DNA of 33,573 nt, from NCBI GenBank assembly GCA_030685065.1, contig JAUXQH010000113.1, positions 1-33,573 of the forward strand. The letters run 5' to 3'. Positions 8,306 to 17,089 of the stretch are shown here, piece after piece; the first letter of the stretch is position 1, and every line of letters begins with the position of its first letter. The translations under genes were made by a program, and so were the position numbers. The notes beneath the pieces were generated by a model. That model ran no database searches, had not been told where the DNA came from, and saw nothing but the letters and a program-made list of their open reading frames with translations. Origin of the DNA: Pseudomonadota bacterium (GTDB lineage: Bacteria > Myxococcota_A > UBA796 > SXON01).

Positions 8306-9226
8306 ATGGCGCTGCTCCTCTTCCTCGCCTGCATGTCCCCGCCGGATCCGGCCGATCCGGAGCGCGTGGCGCCAGGAGACGACTCGGGGGCACCAGGGGA
8401 CACGGGGCCGGTCGGCCCCGAGATCCCCTCGCCCGCCCTCACCGCGGCTGGCGTGGGGAGCGCGCTCTCGGAGGCCCTGGCGTGGGGTCTCCCCACCTTC
8501 CCTCTCCTCGCTCGCACGTTCTCCGGGCTCATGGCGCAGGGGGACGCCGTCTGCACCCCCGAGCCGGTCGCCTTCCAGAACCTGATGGCGGGGGGCTGCC
8601 GCGCGGCGTCGGGGGTGGTGTTCTCGGGAGCCGGCGGCGGGTTCGGTGCGTGGGACGACGCGGGCGAGGTCTACAGCTACCAGCTCCGCGCCGATTTCGT
8701 GATCACCGATGTCGACGGGCATCCGTTCGAGGTGGGCGGGGACACGCAGGCGAGCGTCACCGTGACGGACGGCGCGCTGGCGTTGTCCCAGGAGCTGCTC
8801 GGCTCGTTCCGCTACGAGCCAGCGGGCCTGTGGCTCGGCGCCGGCACGAGCGGCGCGGCGTGGATCGAGGCGAGCGTGGGGGACGACGGCGCCCTGGTCG
8901 CCCAGGTGGACGGCGGCTACGACCTCGGCGGCGCCGCCGTGTACTTCGACCAATTGGCGATCGGAGGCGCGTGCGGGACCCGCCCGAGCGGCGGGATGCG
9001 CCTGCGGGACGACTCCGGCTATTGGTACCTCTTCACATACGGAGCGGGGTGCGACACGTGCGGAGGAGTGGTGTACGCCGATGGAGTGTCGCTGGGGGCG
9101 GCGTGCGTGGATCCGACGGCGGCGTTCGCAACGGTGGGTGAGGACGTGTCCGCCTTCGCGAGCGAGCTCCCCAGCCCTCCCGAGGCGCCCCCGGGCGCAG
9201 CGCTCGGCGCCGGGGAGGCGCGGTGA
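8306..9226 (+). CDS. Predicted lipoprotein with C-terminal CDxCG...DG...C motif
   Basis: A 306-residue lipoprotein of unrecognised family. The leader MALLLFLAC is only eight residues before the lipobox cysteine and has no basic residue. A short Asp/Gly/Pro-rich spacer follows, then a beta-rich body. Near residues 250-265 it has GCDTCGGVVYADGVSLGAAC, a CDxCG..xxDGxxxGxxC motif that recurs in the small ORF at 26491-26628. Another ATG at 8294 is in frame, but it overlaps a GCTACCAT element that looks like a promoter -10, so 8306 is preferred. The stop overlaps the GTG of the next gene (GTGA). It is the first gene of a four-gene coupled unit with DUF1501 and haem proteins. Function unknown. Confidence 0.75.
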   Translation: MALLLFLACMSPPDPADPERVAPGDDSGAPGDTGPVGPEIPSPALTAAGVGSALSEALAWGLPTFPLLARTFSGLMAQGDAVCTPEPVAFQNLMAGGCRAASGVVFSGAGGGFGAWDDAGEVYSYQLRADFVITDVDGHPFEVGGDTQASVTVTDGALALSQELLGSFRYEPAGLWLGAGTSGAAWIEASVGDDGALVAQVDGGYDLGGAAVYFDQLAIGGACGTRPSGGMRLRDDSGYWYLFTYGAGCDTCGGVVYADGVSLGAACVDPTAAFATVGEDVSAFASELPSPPEAPPGAALGAGEAR

Positions 9227-10881
9227 CCCTGCTGCTGCTCTCGGCATGCGGCGAGCTGGCGCTCGAGCCTTCCCCCGTGGAGCCAGGATCCGCCGCCCCC
9301 CTTCCCGCGTCCGTATCCGACGTCCGGTGGGCCGGAAGCGCCCCGTACCTCACCCCGCTGGCCGCTCCGCGCCTGCTCCGACGGATGAGCGTGGATCTGC
9401 GAGGCACCTTTCCGACCGAGGCCGAGCTCGCCGCGGTGGAGGCCGATCCGGCGGCGCTCGCCTCCATCCGCGATACCTACCTCGCCGACCCGCGCCTGGA
9501 GCAGCGGCTGGTGTCGATCTTCGCCGAACGCTGGCACACGGTGTTGGACGAATACGAGGTGGGGACGGACGATTACGCGCTCGCCCCCCGCGAGTCCGAC
9601 GCCTACGTGCACGCCGTCGGAGAAGAGCCGCTCCGCCTGCTCGCGCACGTGACGGTGAACGACCTGCCGTGGTCCGACATCGTGACCGCGGACTACACGA
9701 TGTCCAACGAGATCCTGGGCGGCATCTGGCCTGTCGACTACCCCGAAGGCGGCGAGGGCTGGCAGGTGTCACGTTATACGGACGGTCGCCCGGCGGCCGG
9801 GATCCTGTCGACGAACGGGTTCTGGTGGCGCTATGTCACGAACGAGTCCAACAAGAGCCGGGGCCGGGTGGCCGCGATGTCCAAGCTGTTGCTCTGCACC
9901 GACATCCTCTCGCGGCCCGTGGTGTTCGAACGTTCCACCACCGCCGACGTGGAAGAGGCGATCCGCAGCAACCCGGCGTGCCAGAGCTGCCACTCGTCCA
10001 TCGATCCGATCGCCGCGACGCTGTTCGGGTTCTGGTGGGTCATTCAGTACAATCCGTACGAGATGCAATCCTACCATCGGGAGCGCGAGCCCCTCGGCCC
10101 CACGCTGCTCGGCGTGGATCCCGCCTGGTACGGAGCCCCGATCGCGGGCCTGGTCGATCTGGGCTGGCATGTCGCGAGCGATCCCCGCTTCGTACGGTGT
10201 GGCGCCCAATCGTTCGCCGAACAGCTGTGGCACCGCGATATCGACGTGCAGGACTACGCGTCGATCGAAGCGCTACGGAAAACGTTCGTGGCCGCGGATC
10301 TCTCACCCCGCACGTTGCTCCGCGCGGTGACCGACACGGCCGAGTACCAGGCGGGCGGCTTCACCGACGACGCGCCGGACGACGTGCGCGCGAAGGAGCG
10401 CGTCGAGCGGCTCCTCTCCCCGAACCAACTGGCCTCGGTCATCGAGGCGGAGACCGGCTGGATCTGGACGGCGGACGGGTACACCCAGCTCGAGAACGAC
10501 GTGGTGGGCTACCGCGTGCTCCGGGGCGGGGTGAACGGCTACTCCGCCACCGAGCCCCAACAAGACCCAGGGCTCACCTGGGCCATGGTCAACACGCGCG
10601 TCGCCCAGGCCGCCGCGGACAACCTCGTCACCCGGGATCTGGCCGAGGGCGCGCACCTCACCCTGCGGGACATCGATCTGGCCACGCTCCCGACCGACCC
10701 CGCCTTCGCCGACGAGCTCCACTCGTTGGCTCGGCGCTGGTACTCCGAGCCGGTCGACGAGGCCTGGGCCCCCTCGTTGATCCAGCTCTGGACCGACGTC
10801 GCGGCCGAGGAAGGCGCGAACGCCGCGTGGGCGGCTGTCCTCGAGGCGATGATCCGCGATCCCCGCTTCCAGGCGTACTGA
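9223..10881 (+). CDS. DUF1549/DUF1588-like lipoprotein with CxxCH haem motif
   Basis: A 552-residue predicted lipoprotein (leader MTLLLLSAC). Residues about 48-105 resemble the N-terminal DUF1549 pattern (LLRRMSVDLRGTFPTEAEL...AERW). Residues 190-260 resemble DUF1588, with a nearby haem-binding CQSCH (Cys253, Cys256, His257) followed by SSIDPIA, the usual CxxCHxxIDP context. The later RTLLRAVTDTAEY stretch recalls DUF1585. Such proteins are best known from planctomycete cytochrome-like pairs with DUF1501 proteins, and a DUF1501 gene follows directly here. GTG start with GGGGAGG four bases upstream, overlapping the preceding stop. Likely periplasmic and haem-bearing; the reaction is unknown. 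Confidence 0.82.
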   Translation: MTLLLLSACGELALEPSPVEPGSAAPLPASVSDVRWAGSAPYLTPLAAPRLLRRMSVDLRGTFPTEAELAAVEADPAALASIRDTYLADPRLEQRLVSIFAERWHTVLDEYEVGTDDYALAPRESDAYVHAVGEEPLRLLAHVTVNDLPWSDIVTADYTMSNEILGGIWPVDYPEGGEGWQVSRYTDGRPAAGILSTNGFWWRYVTNESNKSRGRVAAMSKLLLCTDILSRPVVFERSTTADVEEAIRSNPACQSCHSSIDPIAATLFGFWWVIQYNPYEMQSYHREREPLGPTLLGVDPAWYGAPIAGLVDLGWHVASDPRFVRCGAQSFAEQLWHRDIDVQDYASIEALRKTFVAADLSPRTLLRAVTDTAEYQAGGFTDDAPDDVRAKERVERLLSPNQLASVIEAETGWIWTADGYTQLENDVVGYRVLRGGVNGYSATEPQQDPGLTWAMVNTRVAQAAADNLVTRDLAEGAHLTLRDIDLATLPTDPAFADELHSLARRWYSEPVDEAWAPSLIQLWTDVAAEEGANAAWAAVLEAMIRDPRFQAY

Positions 10882-12177
10882 GTGGCGCGCCCCTCCCCCG
10901 ATCGCGGGCCCCCCGGTCTCGACCGCCGGCTGCTGAACCGGCGCGGCTTTCTCACCCTCGCCGGGGGCGGGCTCGCCGCTGGGTTGGGGCTTCCGAGCGG
11001 GGTGAGGGCGGGCGCCACCGACGCCGCGCGTCGCCGCTTCCTGTTCATCCACTGTCGCGGCGGTTGGGACACCACCTACGTGTTTCAACCCAACTTCGGC
11101 GCGGCGGGCGTCGACATGGAAGCCGATTCGGTCGAAGCGGAGGCGAACGGAATCCGCTTCGTGGACGCCGAGAGTCGGCCCCTCGTACGCCAGTTCCTCG
11201 AGACCCACGGCGCCTCGACCTGTGTGGTCAACGGGATCGAGGTGCCCTCCGTCACACACGAACGCTGCAGCCGCATCATGCTCACCGGCAAGACGGACGG
11301 CGCGGGGGACGACTGGGGCGCCACGCTGGCGGGCCGGAGCGCGTCCCCGCTCCTGCTGCCGTACCTCGTCGTGAGCGGATCCGCGTTCACCGACCAATAC
11401 ACCGATCGGGTCGTGCGGGTCGGGAGCAACGGCCAGCTGGGCGCCCTGCTGGACGGGAACGCGCTCCTGCGCTCCGACCGCCCCGTGAACCTGCCGAGCC
11501 CCGGCAGCACGTCGCGCGTGGATGCCTGGCTCTCCGAGCGGGCCGCCGGGCTGTCGGAGCGCTCCCCGATGGCGGCGGCGTTCGCCCGCGCTCACGCGGA
11601 CCAGGTCGAATTCCAGGAGTGGGGAGACACGCTGCGCCTCGGCGGCGCCCCGTCGGGTTGCACGACCCTCCTCAACGACGCGGCCACCGTGCTGGACGCA
11701 TTCGAGGCCGGCCTGGCCCGCACCGCGCTCGTGGAGTACCTCGGCTGGTGTAGCGAGGGTTGGGACACACACAGCAACAACTCACGGCAGGGCCTGAATT
11801 TCAACGAGCTGTTCGACTACCTCGGCCGCATCCTCGCCGATCTCGCGACGCGGACCGCCGCGAGCGGCGCGCCCCTGGCGGACGAGGTGACGATCGTGGT
11901 CCTGTCGGAGATGGGCCGCTCCCCCCTCCTCCTCCGCGGAGAGGGGCGCGATCACTGGACCTTCACCTCCGCGATGCTGGTGGGGGCAGGCGTGCGGGGC
12001 GGGCAGGTGATCGGAGGCTTCGACGATGGCGGCTACGGCCTGGGCGCCGACTTCGCGTCCGGCGACGCCACGCTCGACGGGCCCGTGATTCAGGCCGCCA
12101 ACCTGGGGGCCACCCTCCTCGCGCTCGGCGACGTGGACCCCGGAGCAGTCGCCCCGCTCACCGCGGCCGTCGCATGA
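10882..12177 (+). CDS. Tat-exported DUF1501 family protein
   Basis: A 431-residue protein with a twin-arginine signal (Arg20-Arg21 in NRRGFLTLAGGG) followed by Ala/Gly-rich helix and a likely cleavage near VRAGA. The body matches the DUF1501 pattern: FIHCRGGWDTTY near the start, a central WDTHSNN, and SEMGRSPLLL with DHWTF near the end, as in the alkaline-phosphatase/sulfatase-like fold. Folded in the cytosol and exported by Tat, it may bind a metal. Its GTG follows the stop of the previous gene with no gap, and its own stop overlaps the ATG of the next (ATGA), so all four genes are probably made together. Enzymatic activity of DUF1501 proteins is not established. Confidence 0.87.
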   Translation: MARPSPDRGPPGLDRRLLNRRGFLTLAGGGLAAGLGLPSGVRAGATDAARRRFLFIHCRGGWDTTYVFQPNFGAAGVDMEADSVEAEANGIRFVDAESRPLVRQFLETHGASTCVVNGIEVPSVTHERCSRIMLTGKTDGAGDDWGATLAGRSASPLLLPYLVVSGSAFTDQYTDRVVRVGSNGQLGALLDGNALLRSDRPVNLPSPGSTSRVDAWLSERAAGLSERSPMAAAFARAHADQVEFQEWGDTLRLGGAPSGCTTLLNDAATVLDAFEAGLARTALVEYLGWCSEGWDTHSNNSRQGLNFNELFDYLGRILADLATRTAASGAPLADEVTIVVLSEMGRSPLLLRGEGRDHWTFTSAMLVGAGVRGGQVIGGFDDGGYGLGADFASGDATLDGPVIQAANLGATLLALGDVDPGAVAPLTAAVA

Positions 12178-12521
12178 TCCTCCTGCTGCTCGCGGCGTGC
12201 GGCGCGCCCTCGCCGGTGCCGCCCCCCACGACCTCGACACCCGCCGTGGCCTGCGGCGAGCTGCCCGACGTGAGCTGGGATGCGTGGGGGAACGGTTTCT
12301 TTCGTACGTATTGCACCGCGTGCCATTCGAGCGCGAATGTCGCCCAACGCGGCGGGGCCCCGATCGGCGTGGACTTCGACACCCGAGCGGCGGTCGAGGC
12401 CCGCGCGTCGGATGTTCGCAGGGTGGTGCTGGAGCAGGGAACCATGCCCGTCGGAGGGGGGGTCTTCCCGGATGACCTCCTGCTGCTCGAGGTCTTCCTC
12501 TCGTGCGGGCTCTCGGACTGA
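12174..12521 (+). CDS. Small monohaem cytochrome c-like lipoprotein
   Basis: A 115-residue lipoprotein with leader MILLLLAAC, again free of basic residues, and a Pro/Thr-rich spacer. It has one c-type haem site, CTACH (Cys47, Cys50, His51), in the context FFRTYCTACHSS. GTMP downstream offers Met91 as the probable second axial ligand, as in class I cytochromes c. The ATG overlaps the DUF1501 stop. It is a plausible electron acceptor or donor for the two preceding proteins in the periplasm, by inference from gene order only. No terminator is obvious before the next gene. Confidence 0.82.
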   Translation: MILLLLAACGAPSPVPPPTTSTPAVACGELPDVSWDAWGNGFFRTYCTACHSSANVAQRGGAPIGVDFDTRAAVEARASDVRRVVLEQGTMPVGGGVFPDDLLLLEVFLSCGLSD

Positions 12522-12574
12522 CCTCCAGACGAACGGGGGCATCGCCGCCGCCGCATCGGTCCGGGTGGAACCGG

Positions 12575-12582
12575 GCTATGCT
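12575..12582 (+). promoter_or_regulatory. GCTATGCT, putative -10 element
   Basis: GCTATGCT fits a GC-TAnnnT pattern that recurs before several genes in the window. It lies 46 bases before the GTG at 12629, in the gap after the haem lipoprotein. No convincing -35 is seen. Confidence 0.35.
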
Positions 12583-12628
12583 GGGCGTGGTCCGCGCCGT
12601 CCGTCACCATCGAGCACAGGAGGCCACC

Positions 12629-15286
12629 GTGCCCCGAAACGCCCTGTCTGCCCTGCGAATCGTCGGCCTCCTCGCAGTGGTCGGCGTCAGTTCGTGCGTG
12701 AGTGACAAGGGGATCACCGTGCGGCACTCTCCGCCGGCAGTGGTCATCAGTCGCCCGGTGGATGGTGAGGAATTCGACCAGGGCACGGCGATCTCGTTCG
12801 AGGGCCTCGTATCCGACGATCAGGACGCCGCCGCCGACCTCCTGCTCACGTGGTCGAGCGATCGCGACGGACCTCTCAACGCCGACCCGGCGGATGGGGA
12901 CGGCGCGGCCCGCTTCGCCACCGCCGCCCTCTCCTACGGCACGCACGTCATCACGCTGCAGGTATCGAATGCGGACGCGCAGTCGGCCGAGGACTACGTG
13001 ACGATCGTCGTCAACGAAGTGGAGCAGGATCCGGAGGTGACGCTTCGCCGCCCGCGCTCCACCGACCTCGGAATCGAGGGCGTGCCGTTCGAGTTCGAGG
13101 CCCTCGTCCAGGACGACCAGGACGACCCGACCGCGCTCGCCGTCTGGTTCGAGTCCGATGTGGACGGCGTTTTCTGCGAGACCACACCCGACCTGGACGG
13201 CCTCGCCGCCTGCTCCGCGACCCTCTCGCCCGGGGATCACATCGTGACCGTCGGGGTGTTGGACACCTCCGACAACGAAGCGACCGCGCAGGGCCCTTTC
13301 ACCGTGCTCGAGGCCGACGAGACGGATGACGACTCGGACGGCTACAGCGAGGACCAGGGTGACTGTGACGACGCCGACCCGTCGGTCCACCCCGGTGGCA
13401 CCGAGTACGCCAACGGTATCGACGACGACTGTGACGGAACGGTGGATGAAGGCACCGAGAACACCGACGACGACGGCGATGGGTTCACCGAGATCGCGGG
13501 GGACTGTGATGATGGGGACCCTGACACCTTCCCCGGCGGTCTGGAGGTGTGTGACGGTGTGGACAACGATTGTGACCTCGCCATCGACGACGGCACGAGC
13601 TGTGTGGACGACGACCTCGACGGCTACACCGAGACCGAGGGAGACTGTGACGACGCCGCCCCGAGCGTGTACCCGGGAGCTTCGGAGCTCGGCGATGGCG
13701 CGGACAACGACTGCGACGGCGTCGCGGACGAGGGCACGAGCCTCTATGACGACGACGGGGACTGCTTCTGCGAGGCCGGCGAGTGCACGGGGTCGAGCGA
13801 GAGCGGGTGCGCTACCCTCTCGGAAGGAGACTGTGACGACGCCGAGATCCGGGTGAGCCCGGACGCGCTCGAGCTGTGTGACGGCCTCGACAACGACTGC
13901 AATGGCACGACGGACGAGGGCACCGCGGTGGACGCAGGCACGTGGTATCAGGACGCCGACGGCGACTACTACGGGGCCGCTTCCGTCACCGCGCAATCCT
14001 GTACCCAACCCGCCGGATTCGTGGCAAACGCGACCGACTGTGACGATGACGACGCGGGCATCAGTCCAGTCGGAACCGAGCTTTGTGACACCGTGGACAA
14101 CAACTGTGACGGCAGCGTCGACGAGGCCACGGCCTCGGATGCAGCGACCTGGTATCGCGACAGCGACGCGGACGGCTACGGCACCGCCACCGTCACGACG
14201 CGCGCCTGTACCGTCCCGACCGGCTACGCCGCGAATACGACCGACTGCAACGACGCGAGCGCGTCGATCAACCCGGCCGCTGCCGAGCTCTGCGACAGCG
14301 TCGACAACGACTGCGACAGCAGCGTCGACGAGTCCACGGCGATCGACGCGCCCACCTGGTACCTCGACACCGACGGGGACGGCTACGGCGGGGCCACCAC
14401 GACCACGCGCTCCTGCACGGCGCCGGGCGGCTACTCGGCCGTCGCCAGCGACTGCAACGACGCGACCGCGGCGGTCAGCCCCGCCGCCGTGGAGACGTGC
14501 AACAGCGTGGACGACGATTGTGACGGGGGCACCGACGAGGGGGTCACCACCACCTACTACCGCGACGCGGACGGCGACACCTACGGCAACCCGAGCTCGA
14601 CCAGCGCATCGTGCTCGTTGCCCTCGGGCTACGTCACCAACGCGAGCGATTGCAACGACGCGAACGCCACGTTGAACCCCACGACCGTCTGGTTTCGCGA
14701 CAGCGACGGAGATGGCTACGGCAGCGCCTCAGCTACCCTCACCCAGTGCGTCCAGCCGACCGGGTACATCAGCAACGCGACGGACTGCAACGACGCCTCG
14801 GCGTCGGCGTACCCGGGCCGCACCGAGGCGTGTGACAGCATCGACAATGACTGCGACGGCACGATCGACGAGATCAGCGCCACGAGCTGCACGACCTACT
14901 ACTACGACGCCGATGCCGATGGGTACGGGTCCGGTACGGTCGCCTCTCGCTGCTATTGCTCGGGGACGGGGTCCTACACGGCCACCAACGACGATGATTG
15001 TTATGACAACAACGCCAACGCGAACCCGGGCGCCACCGCCTACTATACGGTCAGCCGCGGCGATGGCAGCTACGACTACAATTGCGACAGCTCGCAGTCG
15101 AAGCAGTACACGACCAACTACAGCTGCACGGGCGCGGTCTACGTCTGCCTCGATTACACGAACGGTTGGTCGTCCTCGACGGACCCCTCATGTGGCAGCT
15201 CGGCGAGCTACGCCTCCGGCTGCAGCGCCAGCCTCACGTCGTGCAGCGGGAGCTCGAGCACGAGCCGCACCCAGGCCTGCCGGTAG
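12629..15286 (+). CDS. Lipoprotein with two Ig/cadherin-like domains and MopE-like repeats
   Basis: An 885-residue predicted lipoprotein. The GTG at 12629 is chosen over the in-frame ATG at 12503 because AGGAGG lies at 12618-12623 and a signal peptide ending VGVSSC follows. Two beta-sandwich-like domains (about 30-125 and 125-230) contain paired phrases such as FEGLVSDDQDAAADLLLTW and FEFEALVQDDQDD. Nine MopE-like units follow (DxDGDG, DCDD, CDxxDNDCDGxxDEG). The eighth unit is truncated in frame. The C-terminal ~100 residues form a different Cys/Ser/Tyr-rich domain, and there is no MYXO-CTERM tail. Likely a calcium-dependent surface or periplasmic structural protein; binding partner unknown. 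Confidence 0.85.
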   Translation: MPRNALSALRIVGLLAVVGVSSCVSDKGITVRHSPPAVVISRPVDGEEFDQGTAISFEGLVSDDQDAAADLLLTWSSDRDGPLNADPADGDGAARFATAALSYGTHVITLQVSNADAQSAEDYVTIVVNEVEQDPEVTLRRPRSTDLGIEGVPFEFEALVQDDQDDPTALAVWFESDVDGVFCETTPDLDGLAACSATLSPGDHIVTVGVLDTSDNEATAQGPFTVLEADETDDDSDGYSEDQGDCDDADPSVHPGGTEYANGIDDDCDGTVDEGTENTDDDGDGFTEIAGDCDDGDPDTFPGGLEVCDGVDNDCDLAIDDGTSCVDDDLDGYTETEGDCDDAAPSVYPGASELGDGADNDCDGVADEGTSLYDDDGDCFCEAGECTGSSESGCATLSEGDCDDAEIRVSPDALELCDGLDNDCNGTTDEGTAVDAGTWYQDADGDYYGAASVTAQSCTQPAGFVANATDCDDDDAGISPVGTELCDTVDNNCDGSVDEATASDAATWYRDSDADGYGTATVTTRACTVPTGYAANTTDCNDASASINPAAAELCDSVDNDCDSSVDESTAIDAPTWYLDTDGDGYGGATTTTRSCTAPGGYSAVASDCNDATAAVSPAAVETCNSVDDDCDGGTDEGVTTTYYRDADGDTYGNPSSTSASCSLPSGYVTNASDCNDANATLNPTTVWFRDSDGDGYGSASATLTQCVQPTGYISNATDCNDASASAYPGRTEACDSIDNDCDGTIDEISATSCTTYYYDADADGYGSGTVASRCYCSGTGSYTATNDDDCYDNNANANPGATAYYTVSRGDGSYDYNCDSSQSKQYTTNYSCTGAVYVCLDYTNGWSSSTDPSCGSSASYASGCSASLTSCSGSSSTSRTQACR

Positions 15287-15307
15287 GCGGCGGGCTCCCG
15301 GTAGGCG

Positions 15308-15553
15308 TCAGCGGCGCTTGCTCCGCAACGCCCACCACAGGAAGAACGCCGTGGTCGCATCCGCGATCGGCGTGAACGCGGCGAAGCCCACCAGCAGCAG
15401 CGAGAGCCACCCCGGGAAGCCGTAGATGGCGCGCATCACGAGCACGCCGACGACGACGCCGACGGCCACGAGCAACCCGGGGACGATGGCACGCAGGCAC
15501 TCGCGGAGCGCGCGTTCGTCGGTCTGGGCGGGCAGGTTCTCGAGGTGCGGCAC
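15308..15553 (-). CDS. Small two-helix membrane protein
   Basis: An 81-residue protein, GTG start, with a charged N-terminus (1-22), hydrophobic helices at about 23-43 and 48-72, and a basic end (RSKRR). Nearly every codon ends in G or C, in line with real coding. It converges with the MopE lipoprotein gene (21 bp apart) and lies downstream of the DAHP synthase gene on the same strand. I do not recognise the family. Confidence 0.6.
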   Translation of the reverse strand: MPHLENLPAQTDERALRECLRAIVPGLLVAVGVVVGVLVMRAIYGFPGWLSLLLVGFAAFTPIADATTAFFLWWALRSKRR

Positions 15554-15605
15554 GCACGCCTGCTAACCGCTCGGCGACGGACGAGGGCCACCCCGACCGC
15601 GGTCC

Positions 15606-16994
15606 TCAGGTCCGAGGGCGGAACCGCGGATCCTTCAGCCGCCGCGCGATGAGGAACGCCATCTCGAGCGCCTGCGCGCGGTTCAGGCGCGGGTCGACGT
15701 CGCTCTCGTAGGCCTCGCCGAGGTCCGCCTCGGTCAAGCCGCACGAGCCGCCGACGATCTCCGTGACGTTCTCCCCCGTCAGCTCGAAGTGGACCCCCCC
15801 GAGCACCGAGCCCGCGTCAGCGTGGACTGCGAAGCTCTGATCGACCTCCTGCAGGATGTCGTCGAAGCGGCGGGTCTTCGTGCCGTCCGCCGTCTGGTAC
15901 GTGTTCCCGTGCATCGGATCGCTCACCCACGTGACCACGCGCTCGGCGCGGCGCACGGCCTCCACCAGGGCCGGGAGCCGCTGGGACACGTTCTTCGCGC
16001 CCATGCGCACGATGAGCGTGATGCGGCCGGGCTCTTCGCCCGGGTTGAGCACATCGAGCAGCGCGAGCAGCTCCGCGGGCTCCATCCCCGGCCCGACCTT
16101 CACGCCGATGGGGTTCCGGATGCCGCGGAAGAACTCGACGTGGGCGCCGCCGATGTCCCGCGTGCGCTCTCCGATCCAGGGCAGGTGCGTGGAGAGGTCG
16201 TAGTAGCCCTCGCGCAGGGGCGGCCTCTCGGTGGCTGCCTGCTCGTAGTCCAGGTGGAGCCCCTCGTGGCTCGTGTAGAACTCGACGCCCGCGAGCTCGT
16301 TGAGCGGCCTGCCCACCATCGCGTCGAGAAAGCGCACGGAGGCCTTCATCGACTCGACGAGCGCGCGATACTCGTCGGGCTCGTTCGCCTTCTCCACCCA
16401 GGAGAGATCCCAGATGTCCGGGTGGTGCATGTCTCCAAAGCCGCCGGAGAGCAGGCTGCGGATGAAGTTGATGGTCATCGCGGAGCGGCTGTAGGCCTCG
16501 AGCAGGTTGTTCGGGTCCGGGCGGCGGCCGGCGGGCGTGAACTCGGAGCGGTTCACCAGGTCGCCACGGTAGGCGGGCAGCGTGACATCGCCGCGGGTCT
16601 CGGTGGCGGCCGACCGAGGCTTCGCGTACTGACCGGCGATGCGCCCCACGCGGACCACGCGGCGCCCGCTCCCGTAGACGAGCACCGCGCTCATCATGAG
16701 GAGCACCTTGAGCTTCGCGTCGATGCGGTGGGACTGGCAGTCCGCGAACCGCTCGTTGCAGTCCCCACCCTGGAGCAGGAAGCGCTCCCCTCGCCCCGCT
16801 TCGGCGAGCTGGGTCTTGAGCTTCTCGACCTCCCAGCTCGTGACGATCGGGGGGAGCCGGGCGAGCTTCGCCAGGGCGGCCTCGAGCTCGGCGGGGTCGT
16901 CGTACTCGACCTGCTGCCGTGCCGGGTGGCCCTTCCAAGAAGAGGGGGTCCAGTCGGACCGGGTCGAGGCAGGGGGGGTCCGGTCGCTCGTCAT
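15606..16994 (-). CDS. 3-deoxy-7-phosphoheptulonate synthase, class II (DAHP synthase)
   Basis: A 462-residue class II (plant-type) DAHP synthase, which condenses phosphoenolpyruvate and erythrose 4-phosphate in the first step of the shikimate pathway in the cytosol. The length is standard for the class. The expected metal ligands are present: Cys79 in GGDCNERF, His362 in SDPMHGNT, Glu404 in FELTGENVTE and Asp434 in SDVDPRLN. RVGRIAGQYAKPRS and THLPWIGERTR, conserved substrate-binding stretches, are also intact. The ATG at 16994 begins a short variable N-terminus. It is the only clear housekeeping metabolic gene here. No other aro gene is adjacent. Confidence 0.96.
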   Translation of the reverse strand: MTSDRTPPASTRSDWTPSSWKGHPARQQVEYDDPAELEAALAKLARLPPIVTSWEVEKLKTQLAEAGRGERFLLQGGDCNERFADCQSHRIDAKLKVLLMMSAVLVYGSGRRVVRVGRIAGQYAKPRSAATETRGDVTLPAYRGDLVNRSEFTPAGRRPDPNNLLEAYSRSAMTINFIRSLLSGGFGDMHHPDIWDLSWVEKANEPDEYRALVESMKASVRFLDAMVGRPLNELAGVEFYTSHEGLHLDYEQAATERPPLREGYYDLSTHLPWIGERTRDIGGAHVEFFRGIRNPIGVKVGPGMEPAELLALLDVLNPGEEPGRITLIVRMGAKNVSQRLPALVEAVRRAERVVTWVSDPMHGNTYQTADGTKTRRFDDILQEVDQSFAVHADAGSVLGGVHFELTGENVTEIVGGSCGLTEADLGEAYESDVDPRLNRAQALEMAFLIARRLKDPRFRPRT

Positions 16995-17089
16995 CGTCCC
17001 GCTCGCAAGGTTCTCCGTTTACCCCGTACCTGCTCGTGTGCGCGCCCCTTCTCGTGCAGAACGGTGGGCTATTGAGGCACACTCGCGGA

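Noticed and set aside
9081..11753. An 890-codon Arg-rich frame overlapping the DUF1549/1588 and DUF1501 genes
   Set aside because: A shifted-frame shadow of high-GC genes, with Arg, Pro and Gly dominating and no motifs; the other frame contains the CxxCH and Tat signals.
12503..12628. In-frame ATG at 12503 for the MopE lipoprotein
   Set aside because: It overlaps the end of the haem lipoprotein gene, and the signal peptide and AGGAGG site both point to GTG 12629.
12158..14008. A 616-codon minus-strand frame opposite the haem lipoprotein and MopE lipoprotein genes
   Set aside because: Same antisense effect of Asp-rich repeats; the plus-strand genes have leaders, motifs and ribosome sites.
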